64,000 nucleotides of DNA from Paraburkholderia edwinii (GTDB taxonomy: Bacteria > Pseudomonadota > Gammaproteobacteria > Burkholderiales > Burkholderiaceae). Position numbers and translations under genes: made by a program. Each line of letters opens with the position of its first letter. The stretch's first letter is position 1. A model generated the notes under the pieces. It ran no database searches and was not told the DNA's origin. It worked only from the letters and a program-made list of their open reading frames with translations. This document shows, piece by piece, positions 26,527 through 36,292 of this stretch. The stretch lies in assembly GCF_019428685.1 (NCBI RefSeq), contig NZ_CP080095.1, positions 1,178,001-1,242,000 of the forward strand, read 5' to 3'.

Positions 26527-28125
26527 ATGAATCACGATTTCGAACCCACGCTGTCTGAGGCGCAAAAGCACTATGCGGCCGGCCGATTCGACGAAGCCGC
26601 GCGTCTGTTGCAAGGCGTGCTGGCAAGCGCGCCCGATCATGGCGAAGCGCACGCCGGTCTCGGTTTTATCGCTGCACGGCAGGGTGATCACGCGCGCGCG
26701 GCAGAACACCTCGTAGCGGCATCGACACGCATACCAATGCCTGTCGACGACCTGAACTTTGCTGCACAGGTATGTCAATCGGCACAACGCCACGATGATG
26801 CGATCGCTTTGTTCGAGCGGTGTCTCGCGCAGTTCCCGAACCATATCGCGTCGCTGCATGGCGTTGCGATGTCGCTAGTTCAGGCCGGCAACTTGCCGCG
26901 CGCGCTCGAGAAGCTCGAGCAGCTGTGCAAGCTCCAGCCGCAGTCCGCCGAAGCGCATTACAACCGCGGAAATCTGCTTGGCCAGATGGAGCGCTTCGAC
27001 GACGAACGCATGGCGTACGAATACGCAATCAAACTGAAGCCTCGCTTCGTTCCCGCTTACACGAATCTCGGCGTGGTGTTGCGCGATCTGGGGCGCTTCG
27101 ACGACGCCATGCTTCAGTTCAAGAAGGCGCTGGCGATCGATCCGAACGACGCGGGCGCCCGAACCAATCGCGCGCAGACGAATTTGCTGCGCGGCGAATT
27201 CGAGCATGGCTGGCGCGAATACGAATGGCGCTGGCGCGACGGCACGATGAGCCATGGCTTGCCGGACAGCACGCAATGGACGGGCACGCAGCCCGTCGCC
27301 GGCAAGACCGTGTTCGTTCATCAGGAGCAGGGCTTCGGTGACACGCTGCAGTTCGTGCGCTTCGTCGACCGGCTGACGGAAAGCGGCGCGCGCGTCGTGC
27401 TGCGCGTGCAGAACGCGCTGCTGCCGCTGTTGCAGCACTATCGCGGCGCGGCCGAGGTGATCGGCGAGCGCGCGCCCGTGCCGGCATTCGACTTCCACAT
27501 TCCGCTGTTGAGCTTGCCGCTTGCGCTGAAGCTTCGCGAAGCCGATTTCGCCGCGACCGGTCCATACCTGCATGCGCCGGAATCGCTCGTCGCACAATGG
27601 GACGACCTGTTTGCCGGTGCGACCGAACGGCCGCGCGTGGGTCTCGTCTGGTCCGGAAGCCGGATGCTGCTCAACGATCGCAACCGGAACCGGGCGATCG
27701 CGCTCGAACAGTTGCAACCGTTGCTCGACGCGCAGGCCGATTTCGTTTCATTGCAGCACGACGTGCGCGAAAGCGATCGCGCGTATCTCACCGAACTCGA
27801 AGCCCGCGGCGTGCTACGCGATGTGTCGTCGCGTCTCGCGACGTTTGCCGATACGGCGGCGCTGATCTCGCGACTCGATCTCGTTATCGGTGTCGACACA
27901 GCGGTCGCGCATCTGGCGGGCGCGCTCGGCAAGCCCGTCTGGATCGCCTTGCCGTTCATGCCGGACTGGCGATGGCAACTCAACCGAAGCGACAGTCCGT
28001 GGTACGCAACGGCCCGGCTCTTCCGGCAGACCGCGCGCGGCGATTGGGCCAGCGTGATCGCCGCGCTTCGCGCGCAACTCGATGCGGGTACGCCGCATGC
28101 TCAGGCCACGAAGCCGGCGCGATAA
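26527..28125 (+). CDS. TPR-repeat protein with C-terminal glycosyltransferase-9-like domain
   Basis: 532 residues. The N-terminal half (about 8-235) is a tetratricopeptide array (HYAAGRFDEAARLLQGVL, YNRGNLLGQMERFDDERMAYEYAIKLKP, AYTNLGVVLRDLGRFDDAMLQFKKALAIDP). The C-terminal half resembles heptosyltransferase-type GT9 enzymes: GKTVFVHQEQGFGDTLQFVRF, RVGLVWSGSRMLLNDRNRNRAIAL and GVDTAVAHLAGALGKPVWIALPFMPDWRW. This combination is common in Burkholderiaceae, where it is thought to modify surface structures, but the acceptor is unknown. No signal peptide. Not in an operon. Confidence 0.88.
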   Translation: MNHDFEPTLSEAQKHYAAGRFDEAARLLQGVLASAPDHGEAHAGLGFIAARQGDHARAAEHLVAASTRIPMPVDDLNFAAQVCQSAQRHDDAIALFERCLAQFPNHIASLHGVAMSLVQAGNLPRALEKLEQLCKLQPQSAEAHYNRGNLLGQMERFDDERMAYEYAIKLKPRFVPAYTNLGVVLRDLGRFDDAMLQFKKALAIDPNDAGARTNRAQTNLLRGEFEHGWREYEWRWRDGTMSHGLPDSTQWTGTQPVAGKTVFVHQEQGFGDTLQFVRFVDRLTESGARVVLRVQNALLPLLQHYRGAAEVIGERAPVPAFDFHIPLLSLPLALKLREADFAATGPYLHAPESLVAQWDDLFAGATERPRVGLVWSGSRMLLNDRNRNRAIALEQLQPLLDAQADFVSLQHDVRESDRAYLTELEARGVLRDVSSRLATFADTAALISRLDLVIGVDTAVAHLAGALGKPVWIALPFMPDWRWQLNRSDSPWYATARLFRQTARGDWASVIAALRAQLDAGTPHAQATKPAR

Positions 28126-28359
28126 AAGCGCGCTTACCCCCGCAGCTGTGACCCCATTCTGGAATAGTTCGATTCCCTGGTTGTTGTATCTGGCGTCGTG
28201 ACGGTCGGACGCGGTCCGATTTCGACGGTCACGACGATTTCGGTCTTGCAAACCGCGATCATCAACCGGGCCGGACAACAACGCGATGGTAACTATCCGG
28301 GAACCACGCCGCGGCCAGGCATCTTGTTGACATTCGGTCATCAATCAAGCGAGGGCGCG

Positions 28360-29034
28360 ATGAGAGTTGAACAAATCTACGATTTCGCGGCGGGTTTTTA
28401 CGATTACCTGTTTGGGCGCGCGTTCCAGCAGGGCCGCGAGCGCAGTACCGATCGCATCAATGCCAGGGCCGAGGAGGGCGCAAAGATCCTCGAGGTTGGG
28501 CTCGGTACCGGGCTTTCGCTGCCGCTTTACCGTTCCGATCTGCAGATTACCGGTGTCGATATTTCAGAGAAGATGCTCGATCGCGCGCGGCGCCGTGTCG
28601 AATCGCAATGCGCCGGCAACAAGATTCGTATCGTGAACATGGACGCCACCGACTTGCAGTTTGAAGACAACAGTTTCGATTTCGTTGTCGCGATGTATGT
28701 CGCTTCGGTCGTGCCCGATCCCGCTGCTTTCCTGAGTGAAATCTCGCGCGTATGCAAGGTGCGAGGCGAAGTGATCGTCGTCAATCACTTCGCTTCAAGT
28801 AACCGGTTCGTGCGCGCGTTCGAGCGCTTGCTGGCGGGACTCGAATCGGTGATTGGTTTCAAGTCCGATTTCCCGCTCGAAGAAGTGCTGAATTTTTCCG
28901 ACTTTCAGTTGATCCGCTCGGAGCGCGTCAACGCATTCCGCTATTGGCATCTGCTGCATTTCCGCAATGCGCCAACGCCTGTCGCCGTTCCCGCGCCGCA
29001 GCTCGCGTACTCATCGGCGATGTATGGACGGTAA
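28360..29034 (+). CDS. Class I SAM-dependent methyltransferase, possibly PmtA-like phospholipid methyltransferase
   Basis: 224 residues. Motif I is ILEVGLGTGLSLPLY (about 45-57), followed by ITGVDISEKMLDRARRRV (acidic SAM contact) and MDATDLQFEDNSFDFVVAMYVASVVPDP. The start of the protein, YDFAAGFYDYLFGRAFQQGRER, is like bacterial phosphatidylethanolamine N-methyltransferases of the Rhodobacter/PmtA type, which make phosphatidylcholine at the membrane. The GEVIVVNHF segment fits too. The exact substrate is inference. ATG 28360 has GAGGG upstream. Closed by a strong hairpin terminator. Confidence 0.8.
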   Translation: MRVEQIYDFAAGFYDYLFGRAFQQGRERSTDRINARAEEGAKILEVGLGTGLSLPLYRSDLQITGVDISEKMLDRARRRVESQCAGNKIRIVNMDATDLQFEDNSFDFVVAMYVASVVPDPAAFLSEISRVCKVRGEVIVVNHFASSNRFVRAFERLLAGLESVIGFKSDFPLEEVLNFSDFQLIRSERVNAFRYWHLLHFRNAPTPVAVPAPQLAYSSAMYGR

Positions 29035-29063
29035 AAGCACACAGTAAAAGCGAACGAAAAAAA

Positions 29064-29098
29064 GCAGGCGGCGCGCCGTGTTCCGGCGTGCCGCCTGC
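29064..29098. terminator. Bidirectional intrinsic terminator between methyltransferase and RND genes
   Basis: A 14-bp stem (29064-29077 with 29085-29098, one G-T wobble), loop GTGTTCC. An A-rich run (29057-29063) on one side favours minus-strand termination of the RND operon; a weaker TTACGTTT follows on the plus side. Confidence 0.8.
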
Positions 29099-29139
29099 CT
29101 TACGTTTGCTGTGCGCTAACCGTATATCGCGTCGTGCGA

Positions 29140-32100
29140 TCAGGCGACGCTCGGCGTTTGTTTATCGCCGCGGCGATCCCGGTGGTGATCGGCGCCGATA
29201 AACATATACATCGCCGGCACGACGAACAGCGTAAACAACGTGCCGATCGACAGCCCGGTAAAGATCACGAGGCCCATCGCGTTGCGGCCCGCCGCGCCCG
29301 CGCCCGAGGCGATCACGAGCGGCAGCACGCCGAACACCATCGCGGCGGTCGTCATCAGAATCGGCCTTAGACGAACCGCGGCCGCTTCTTCTAGTGCCTC
29401 GCGCTTCGATTTGCCCGCGCGCTGCAACTGGTTCGCGAACTGCACGATCAGAATGCCGTGCTTGCTGACGAGCCCCATCAGCGTGACGAGCCCGACCTGC
29501 GTGTAGATATTGAGCGTCGACAGCCCGAGGTTGATAAAGATCAGCGCGCCGAAGAGCGCCATCGGCACCGATACGAGAATCACAATTGGATCGCGGAAGC
29601 TCTCGAACTGCGCGGCCAGCGCGAGAAAGACGATGATCGTCGCGAACAGCAGCGTGACGACGAAGCCGCCCGACTCCTGCACGAACTGGCGCGAGAGCCC
29701 CGCATAGTCGGCTGCATAGCCGGATGGCGCGGCTTCGGCCGTCGCCTTGCGCAGGAAGTTCAGCACTTCGCCTTGCGAGACGCCGGGCACGACGACGCCG
29801 GAGATCGTCGCCGAGTTCAGCTGCTGGAAGTGGTTGATCGACTCCGGCACGACCTGCTGCTTCAGATGCGTGACCGTCGAGGCCGGAATCACGCTGCCGT
29901 CGGGCGTGCGCAGATAGTAGTCGAGCACCTGCGACGGATTTAGGCGGTCCGTTTGCAGCACTTGCGGAATCACCTTGTACGAGCGGCCCGCGATCGAGAA
30001 GTAGTTCACGTAGTTGCCGCCCAGCGCCGCACCGAGCGCCGCGCCGACATCGGCTTGAGTCATGCCGAGCGACGCGACCTTGTCGCGGTCGACGACCAGC
30101 ACGCTTTCGGGCTTGTCGAGCTTGAGGTCGGCGTCGACATAGAAGAACATGCCGCTCTGGTACGCCTTCGCGAGCACCGACTGCGCGACTTCGTTGAGGT
30201 TCTCGAACGGCTCGGTCGTCGTGATGACGAACTGCACGGGCAAGCCCTGCGCGCCCGGCAGCGGCGGAAACTGGAACGCGGCGACACGCGCGCCCGCGAT
30301 GCTATTCCACTTCTGCTGCAACTCCTGCTGCAATTGCGTCGCGCCTTTCTTGCGCTTGTCCCAGGTTTTGAACAGCACGCCGCCAATGCCCTGGTTTAAC
30401 GTCGGCGCGCCGGTCAGCTGGAACATCTGCGAGTATTCGGGCAACTGCTTCGAGATCTCGAATACCTGGTCTGCGTACGTCTGCATCTGCTGGATCGTCG
30501 CGTTCGGCGGACCCTGGATCTGCGATAGCACGATGCCCTGATCTTCCTGCGGCGCCAGTTCCGATTGCGACGTCATAAAGAGGTACACGGTGCCGCCGAG
30601 CAGCAGCGCGCCCATCACGATAAATACCGGCCACGTGTCGAGCGTCGCATGCAGGATGCGCGAATAGCCGCGGTGTACGCGGTCGAACTGCCGGTCGACG
30701 AAGCGCACGAAGCGGTTCGACTCCTGTTCGGCGCTAAAAAAGCGCGAGCACATCATCGGCGAAAGGCTCAAGGCGACGATGCCCGATACGGTCACCGCAC
30801 CCGCCAGCGTGAACGCGAACTCGGTAAAGAGCGCGCCTGTGAGGCCGCCCTGGAAGCCGATCGGCGCGTACACGGCGATCAGCACGACCGTCATCGCGAG
30901 AATCGGGCCGCCCAGTTCGCGCGCCGCGATCAGCGCCGCTTCGAACGGCGGCCGGCCTTCCTCCTTCATATGCCGGTCGACGTTCTCGACGACGATAATC
31001 GCGTCGTCCACCACCAGGCCGATCGCCAGCACGAGCGCGAGCAGCGTCAGCAGGTTGATCGAGTAGCCGAGCGCCTGCATGACGAAGAACGTGCCGATCA
31101 GCGACAGCGGCATCGCGACCACCGGAATGATCACCGCGCGCAGGCTGCCGATAAAGAGGAAGATCACGACCGTCACGATCAGCAGCGCTTCGACGAGCGT
31201 CTTGATCACTTCCTCGATCGACGTGTTCACGAAGTCGGTCGCGTCGTAGACGATGTCGCCGGTCATGCCGGTCGGGAACTGCGACTGCAAGCCCGGGAAG
31301 GCGGTGCGCACGCGCTTCGCGACATCGAGAATGTTCGCGTCCGGCGCCACCTTGATGCCGATAAACACCGAGCGCTTGCCCGAAAACGCGACGTTGAAGT
31401 CGTAGCTGTCGGCGCCGAGCACGACGTTTGCGACATCTTCGAGCCGCACGATGGCGGTGCCTTTCTGCTTGACGACGAGCTTCTTGAAGTCGTCGACGGT
31501 ATGGAGATCCGTGCCCGCGTTGAGGTCGACCGATACCATCTGGCCTTTGGTGGTGCCAAGCGTCGCCAGATAGTTGTTATTGCCGAGCGCGGCGTAGACG
31601 TCCTGCGCCGTCACGTTATGCGCGGCGAGGCGCGCCGAATCGAGCCAGGCGCGCAATGCGAACTGCCGGCCGCCGAGCACTTCGGCGGTCTGCACGCCTT
31701 CGATCGAATCGAGCTTCGGCTTGACCACGCGCAGCAGATAGTCCGTGACGTTATTGCTCGGCAGCACACTGCTGTAGAAGCCCATATACATCGCGTCGGT
31801 TGTCTCGCCCGTCTGCACGGTCAGCACCGGCTGCTGCGCCTGCGGCGGCAACTGGTTGCGCACCGACGCGATCTGCGTATTGATTTCCGTCAGCGCGCGG
31901 TTCGAGTCGTAGTTCAGACGCAGCGTGACGGTGATCGTCGACACGCCGGTCGTGCTGGTCGACGACATATAGTCGATGCCCTGCGCCTGAGCGATCGCGG
32001 CTTCCATCGGCTGCGTGATGAAGCCGGCGATCGTGTCGGCGCTCGCGCCGTAGTACGCGGTCGTGACGGTGACCACGGCGTTTTCGGTCTGCGGATACTC

Positions 32101-32205
32101 GCGCACCTTGAGCGAGATCAGCGCGCGCACGCCGAGCACGAGAATCAGCAGGCTGACGACGGCCGCGAGCACCGGCCGCTTGATAAAAATATCGGTGAAA
32201 TTCAT
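29140..32205 (-). CDS. RND efflux pump inner-membrane permease (HAE-1 type)
   Basis: 1021 residues, the usual size of AcrB/MexB-like pumps. It starts MNFTDIFIKRPVLAAVVSLLILVLG. The proton-relay aspartates are in LVLAIGLVVDDAIIVVENV (about residue 405). The second half repeats the layout, ending with LVTLMGLVSKHGILIVQFANQ and RPILMTTAAMVFGVLPLVIASGAGAAGRNAMG. It works as a proton-driven trimer exporting drugs, solvents or other small molecules through the adaptor and outer-membrane partners encoded just upstream in the same operon. The substrate range cannot be read off the sequence. The adaptor stop lies 10 bp before its ATG. Confidence 0.95.
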   Translation of the reverse strand: MNFTDIFIKRPVLAAVVSLLILVLGVRALISLKVREYPQTENAVVTVTTAYYGASADTIAGFITQPMEAAIAQAQGIDYMSSTSTTGVSTITVTLRLNYDSNRALTEINTQIASVRNQLPPQAQQPVLTVQTGETTDAMYMGFYSSVLPSNNVTDYLLRVVKPKLDSIEGVQTAEVLGGRQFALRAWLDSARLAAHNVTAQDVYAALGNNNYLATLGTTKGQMVSVDLNAGTDLHTVDDFKKLVVKQKGTAIVRLEDVANVVLGADSYDFNVAFSGKRSVFIGIKVAPDANILDVAKRVRTAFPGLQSQFPTGMTGDIVYDATDFVNTSIEEVIKTLVEALLIVTVVIFLFIGSLRAVIIPVVAMPLSLIGTFFVMQALGYSINLLTLLALVLAIGLVVDDAIIVVENVDRHMKEEGRPPFEAALIAARELGGPILAMTVVLIAVYAPIGFQGGLTGALFTEFAFTLAGAVTVSGIVALSLSPMMCSRFFSAEQESNRFVRFVDRQFDRVHRGYSRILHATLDTWPVFIVMGALLLGGTVYLFMTSQSELAPQEDQGIVLSQIQGPPNATIQQMQTYADQVFEISKQLPEYSQMFQLTGAPTLNQGIGGVLFKTWDKRKKGATQLQQELQQKWNSIAGARVAAFQFPPLPGAQGLPVQFVITTTEPFENLNEVAQSVLAKAYQSGMFFYVDADLKLDKPESVLVVDRDKVASLGMTQADVGAALGAALGGNYVNYFSIAGRSYKVIPQVLQTDRLNPSQVLDYYLRTPDGSVIPASTVTHLKQQVVPESINHFQQLNSATISGVVVPGVSQGEVLNFLRKATAEAAPSGYAADYAGLSRQFVQESGGFVVTLLFATIIVFLALAAQFESFRDPIVILVSVPMALFGALIFINLGLSTLNIYTQVGLVTLMGLVSKHGILIVQFANQLQRAGKSKREALEEAAAVRLRPILMTTAAMVFGVLPLVIASGAGAAGRNAMGLVIFTGLSIGTLFTLFVVPAMYMFIGADHHRDRRGDKQTPSVA

Positions 32206-32215
32206 GCGCGGCCCC

Positions 32216-33418
32216 TTATTGTTCCTGAGGCTGCGGATTCGGGCTGTCGGCCGGCTGCACGCGGTTGTCGATCACGAGCGGCGTGCCGTTCTTCAGCTTC
32301 AGCTGTCCGCTCGTCACGACCTGCATGTCCGCTTCGACGCCCTTCAGAATCGCGACCTGGTCGCCGCGCGTCGGCCCGGGCGTGACGAACACCTGCTGCG
32401 CGACCGGCATGGTCTTGCCTTGTGCGTCCGCTTTGTCGCCGGGCTTCACGACGAAGACCGTCGCGCCGTACGGGTTGTACGTGATCGCCGTTTGCGGCAG
32501 CGTCAGATATCGCTGTTCGCCGCCCGCATCGATCTTCACGTTCGCGTACATGCCGGGCAACAGCTTGCGCTCGCGGTTGTCGACGGTCGCTTCGATCTGC
32601 ACATTGCGCGTCGTGTTGTCGACGCGCGGGTTGATCGAGCGGATCTTGCCGCTGAAGGTGCGGCCATCGAACGCGTTGATATCGATTGCGATCTGCTGGC
32701 CGACCGCGAGCTGGCCTAACTGCTGCTGCGGCAGATAGAAGTCCGCATAGATCGGATCGATGGCCTGCAGCGTGACGATTGCATCGCCCGGATTCAGATA
32801 CTGGCCCGGATTCACCGTCGTGATGCCGACGCGGCCCGCGAACGGCGCGCGGATCGTCTTCTTTTCGACGAGCGCCGCCTGCTGCGCAACCTGCGCGGTT
32901 TTGGCTTTCAGGTCCGCCGCGTCCGCGTCGAGCTGCGCCTTGGCGATCGCCTGGATGTCGAACTGCGCCTTGTCGCGCTTATAGACCGTTTGCGCGAGCT
33001 CGGCCGCGGCCTGCAGCGAATGCAGCAGCGCGACGTCCGAATCGTCGTTCAGACGCACGAGCACCTGGCCCGCTTTCACGTCTTGTCCCGACGAGAACGC
33101 GATCTCGCGCACGAGGCCCGGCACTTCGGTCGTCACGTCGACGCCGCGCACCGCGCGCAGGCTGCCGACCGCCGTAAGCTGCGGCTGCCACGTCTGGTAT
33201 TTCGCCACGGTCGCGGTGACCGTGGCGGGCGGCAGTGCGTTGGACGCCATGAACTTCGCGATCATGTGCGCCTTGAACAGATTGAAGCCGACAATCGCGC
33301 CAAGCAGCAGCAAGACGCAGATCAGCATGATGATCATGCGCTTCGTCATGCGCCGTCTGTGACGCGCGGGCGTATCCACGGTTTCGATCTGATTTGCGGT
33401 CGGTCCTTTTGTGCTCAT
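32216..33418 (-). CDS. RND efflux periplasmic adaptor (membrane fusion protein)
   Basis: 400 residues. A single N-terminal membrane anchor (about 27-48, RMIIMLICVLLLLGAIVGFNLF) and no lipobox, then a split lipoyl domain (VPGLVREIAFSSGQDVKAGQVLVRLN and KKTIRAPFAGRVGITTVNPGQYLNPGD) around a short coiled-coil hairpin (DVALLHSLQAAAELAQTVYKRDKAQFD). Beta-barrel and membrane-proximal domains follow. It joins the RND permease to the outer-membrane channel. A Pro/Gln-rich tail ends the protein. Second gene of the efflux operon, 193 bp after the outer-membrane component and 10 bp before the permease. Confidence 0.93.
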   Translation of the reverse strand: MSTKGPTANQIETVDTPARHRRRMTKRMIIMLICVLLLLGAIVGFNLFKAHMIAKFMASNALPPATVTATVAKYQTWQPQLTAVGSLRAVRGVDVTTEVPGLVREIAFSSGQDVKAGQVLVRLNDDSDVALLHSLQAAAELAQTVYKRDKAQFDIQAIAKAQLDADAADLKAKTAQVAQQAALVEKKTIRAPFAGRVGITTVNPGQYLNPGDAIVTLQAIDPIYADFYLPQQQLGQLAVGQQIAIDINAFDGRTFSGKIRSINPRVDNTTRNVQIEATVDNRERKLLPGMYANVKIDAGGEQRYLTLPQTAITYNPYGATVFVVKPGDKADAQGKTMPVAQQVFVTPGPTRGDQVAILKGVEADMQVVTSGQLKLKNGTPLVIDNRVQPADSPNPQPQEQ

Positions 33419-33611
33419 CGTTATGTCCTTGCACGTCTCAATCGTGAAGCGCCGGCGTTGGCTCGCCTCCGGCCGTTTCTCTGGCCGATGCTCTGGCCGA
33501 TCAGGGCGCTTCGTGCTTATCCGGTGGTCGAAGCGATCGTGGCTTCGCCGGGTTTTGTTGCAGGCTTCAATGCAGGGCCTGTTTAGTGATTCGGGCGATG
33601 ACGGGTATACC

Positions 33612-35213
33612 TCATTGCACCGCGGCTGATTCCGGCAGCGGATCGTTCCACCAGCCGCCGCCGAGCGACTGGAAGAGCGCGGCGGTATCCGCGTAGCGCG
33701 CCGCCTGCGCCTGCGCGAGGTCGACCACGGTCTGCTGATACTGGCGCTGCGTCACGAGCAGCGACAGATAGCTGATGCCGCCGAGCTTGAACTGGCCGCG
33801 CGCCATATCGAGCGCGTCGCTGGCCGATTGCCACGCGTCGGTCTGCTCGCGCAGGCCGCTTGCATCGTGATCAAGCGCGCGCAGCGAATCCGCCACGTTC
33901 TGGAACGCTAACAACACGGTTTGACGGTATTGCGCATCGGCCTGCTCGTACGCGGCCACGGCCGCGCGCTTTTCCGCGAGCAGCTGGCCGCCGCGGAAAA
34001 CCGGCTGCAGCACGCCCGCGCCAATAGCCCATACCGTGCTTTCGGCGCGGAACAGTTCGGCGGGTGTCAGCGACTGCGTGCCCCAGCTCGCCGACAGCGT
34101 GATCTGCGGATACATGTTCGCGGTCGCGACGCCGATCTGCGCGCTGGCCTGATGCAGCGTCGCGTCGGCCGCGAGAATATCGGGCCGCTGCCGGACCAGC
34201 GCGGACGGCACGCTGACCGGCAGCGTCTGCGGCAGCGAGAACATCGCGAGACGGAACTCGGGCAGTGTCGGATCGTTCGGCGGACTGCCCGACAGCACCG
34301 CGAGCTGATGGCGAGTCTGATCGAGCTGTTGCCGCAGCGGCGGCAGCGTCGCGCGGGTTTGCGCGAGCAGCGTCTGCTGCGTGAGCACGTCCGTTTTGCC
34401 GATGCCGCCGAGCTCGAACTGCTGTCGCAGCACCTTGAGCTGCGAGGCTTCTTCCGTCGCGATTTCTTCGGTCGCCTCGATCTGCGCGCGCAGCGACGCT
34501 TCCTTGACCGCCGCGGTGACGATGTTCGCAGTCAGCGCGAGCCATGCCCCCTGCAACTGGTAGCGCTGATAGTCGACCTGCGAGCGCGCCGCTTCGACGC
34601 CGCGGCGCGCACCGCCCCAGATGTCGAGCGCATACGACACGCTAACCGACGAGTTGTACAGGTTCAGATCTTCGGTGAACTGCGGCTGGCCGAACGTGAT
34701 GCCGTTGAATTTCTCGCGCGTCGCGTTCAGTTGCGCGTCGACGCGCGGCAGCAGCGAGCCGCCGAACTGCGCGCTGAGGTTCTCGCGTGACTGGCGCAGC
34801 GCGGCGCGCGCCGACGCGATATTCGGACTGTTCGCGAGCGCTTTGCGAACCAGCGTATCGAGCGGCTCGCAGTGGTACAGCGACCACCATGCGGCCGGGA
34901 TGTCTTCACCCGTTGCGAAGTGCTGCGGCACGCCCGACGCGCCCGGCGCCGATGCGGTTTGATCCGGTAACGGTGTGGTCGTGTAGCTGTCGGTTGCGGG
35001 CGGCGCCGGTGTGCGGTAATCGGGACCGACCATGCAGCCCGTCAGGAGTACTGGCAGCAGCACCGCCGACGCCGCGGCGGGCAAACGCGTGGCGCGCAGA
35101 AGCGGAGTCCGCGGCGCGGCGTGCCGCGCAATAAACGCGGGCGGCGCGGCACTGCGAAGCGCCGCGCATAGAAGGTCTCGTAACAGGTAGAGCGGGTTAT
35201 TGTCCTTTGTCAT
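33612..35213 (-). CDS. Outer-membrane efflux lipoprotein, NodT/OprM family
   Basis: 533 residues. After a longer than usual N-terminus comes a lipobox VLLTGC followed by MVGPDYRTPAPP, the hallmark of NodT-family channels; the mature protein would be a lipid-anchored trimeric tunnel. The two TolC-like repeats are present, including LPEFRLAMFSLPQTLPVSVPSALVRQRPDILAADATLHQASAQIGVATANMYPQITLS. ATG 35213 has GGTGG upstream; a longer frame to 35333 is not needed. First gene of the tripartite pump operon, which is unusual in that the outer-membrane gene leads. No divergent regulator of the pump is next to it. Confidence 0.92.
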   Translation of the reverse strand: MTKDNNPLYLLRDLLCAALRSAAPPAFIARHAAPRTPLLRATRLPAAASAVLLPVLLTGCMVGPDYRTPAPPATDSYTTTPLPDQTASAPGASGVPQHFATGEDIPAAWWSLYHCEPLDTLVRKALANSPNIASARAALRQSRENLSAQFGGSLLPRVDAQLNATREKFNGITFGQPQFTEDLNLYNSSVSVSYALDIWGGARRGVEAARSQVDYQRYQLQGAWLALTANIVTAAVKEASLRAQIEATEEIATEEASQLKVLRQQFELGGIGKTDVLTQQTLLAQTRATLPPLRQQLDQTRHQLAVLSGSPPNDPTLPEFRLAMFSLPQTLPVSVPSALVRQRPDILAADATLHQASAQIGVATANMYPQITLSASWGTQSLTPAELFRAESTVWAIGAGVLQPVFRGGQLLAEKRAAVAAYEQADAQYRQTVLLAFQNVADSLRALDHDASGLREQTDAWQSASDALDMARGQFKLGGISYLSLLVTQRQYQQTVVDLAQAQAARYADTAALFQSLGGGWWNDPLPESAAVQ

Positions 35214-35492
35214 CAATCCACCATAATTCGCCGCGCGCCCTCTGTGGTGAGGCGAACGGATGCCGATAGTCAATGCAACTAATCTGGTTTTTTCGGGATG
35301 CAAAATGCCTGACGGCATGCCGAATTGGCGCATAGCCTAGCATGGGTCGAGCACGTGCCGACAATCGGGCACAGGTCGCGCAGGGCTTTGTTCGCATGTA
35401 TTGCAGCGGGAATCCACCAGGCGGTCGCGCATCGCAAATCGCCTATGCTGATTCCACGCGGCTAGCGTGGCCACCGCATCGGGGAACGAATC

Positions 35493-36251
35493 ATGAAAAT
35501 GCCGGCGAATCTGCGGTTCGAACGGGCGCGGGTGTCGATGCCGCAAATGCGACTAACGCTACTGACCCTGCAAACGCTGTTCATGCGATCGAAGATGCGC
35601 ACGGCATCGCTTATCGTCGGCGCGGTGCTGGTCGTGCCGTTTGCATTGCATTGCGGCGCCGCGCGCGCCGACTATCTGATACCGGACAGCGTGCAACTCA
35701 CGCCCGTTGCGCAATTCCCCGGCACGAAGGGCTACATGGCGCCCGATTACGCCGCGCAGCGCGCCCGGCTGCACAGCGTCTACCTGGTGCCGGTCGAAGT
35801 ATTTCTCGCACCGGATTCGCCGTACAAAGGCATCGACCCCGAAGAAATGGCGCAGGTCACGCGTACCTTCGCGCAAATCCTGACGCAGGAAGTGATAAAG
35901 GACATGACGGTGGTCGATACGCCGCAACCCGATTCGCTGATCCTGCAGATCGCACTGACCGACGTGCGCCTTGAAAAGCAGGGCTTCCGCCTGCGCAACC
36001 TGACGCCGGTCGGCGTCGCGATCAATGGCGTGAAACGCGTCGCGGGCATCAGCAAGATCTCGTTCAAGACGATGACCGTGCAGGCGATCGGCGCATCGGG
36101 CGACAACGAGACGCTGCTGTTCGCCATCGACAATCCGCCGCGGCCCGGCGACGTGCAGGAATCAGTGCGGCTCGACGAAATACCGAAAGTGCTGGCGACG
36201 AAAGCGCGAAACCTGCGGGCCGTGTTCCAGACGATACGCGATGCGCACTAG
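35493..36251 (+). CDS. DUF3313-type secreted protein
   Basis: 252 residues from ATG 35493 (GGGGAACG just upstream). A signal sequence begins at an internal Met (about residue 35): MRTASLIVGAVLVVPFALHCGAARA, so a shorter start at 35595 is also possible. The mature part (YLIPDSVQLTPVAQFPGTKGYMAPDY, YLVPVEVFLAPDSPYKGIDPEEMAQVTRTFAQILTQEV) matches the DUF3313 pattern: a periplasmic or outer-membrane-associated alpha/beta domain of unknown role. It is divergent from the efflux operon with 279 bp between; a functional link is only guessed. Confidence 0.75.
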   Translation: MKMPANLRFERARVSMPQMRLTLLTLQTLFMRSKMRTASLIVGAVLVVPFALHCGAARADYLIPDSVQLTPVAQFPGTKGYMAPDYAAQRARLHSVYLVPVEVFLAPDSPYKGIDPEEMAQVTRTFAQILTQEVIKDMTVVDTPQPDSLILQIALTDVRLEKQGFRLRNLTPVGVAINGVKRVAGISKISFKTMTVQAIGASGDNETLLFAIDNPPRPGDVQESVRLDEIPKVLATKARNLRAVFQTIRDAH

Positions 36252-36292
36252 ATTGCCGCTATCGTCTGCATGTCGGTGTACACGCAACAAAA

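Noticed and set aside
30565..32385. A 606-residue plus-strand frame across the RND permease
   Set aside because: His/Arg/Asp-rich antisense shadow of the pump gene.
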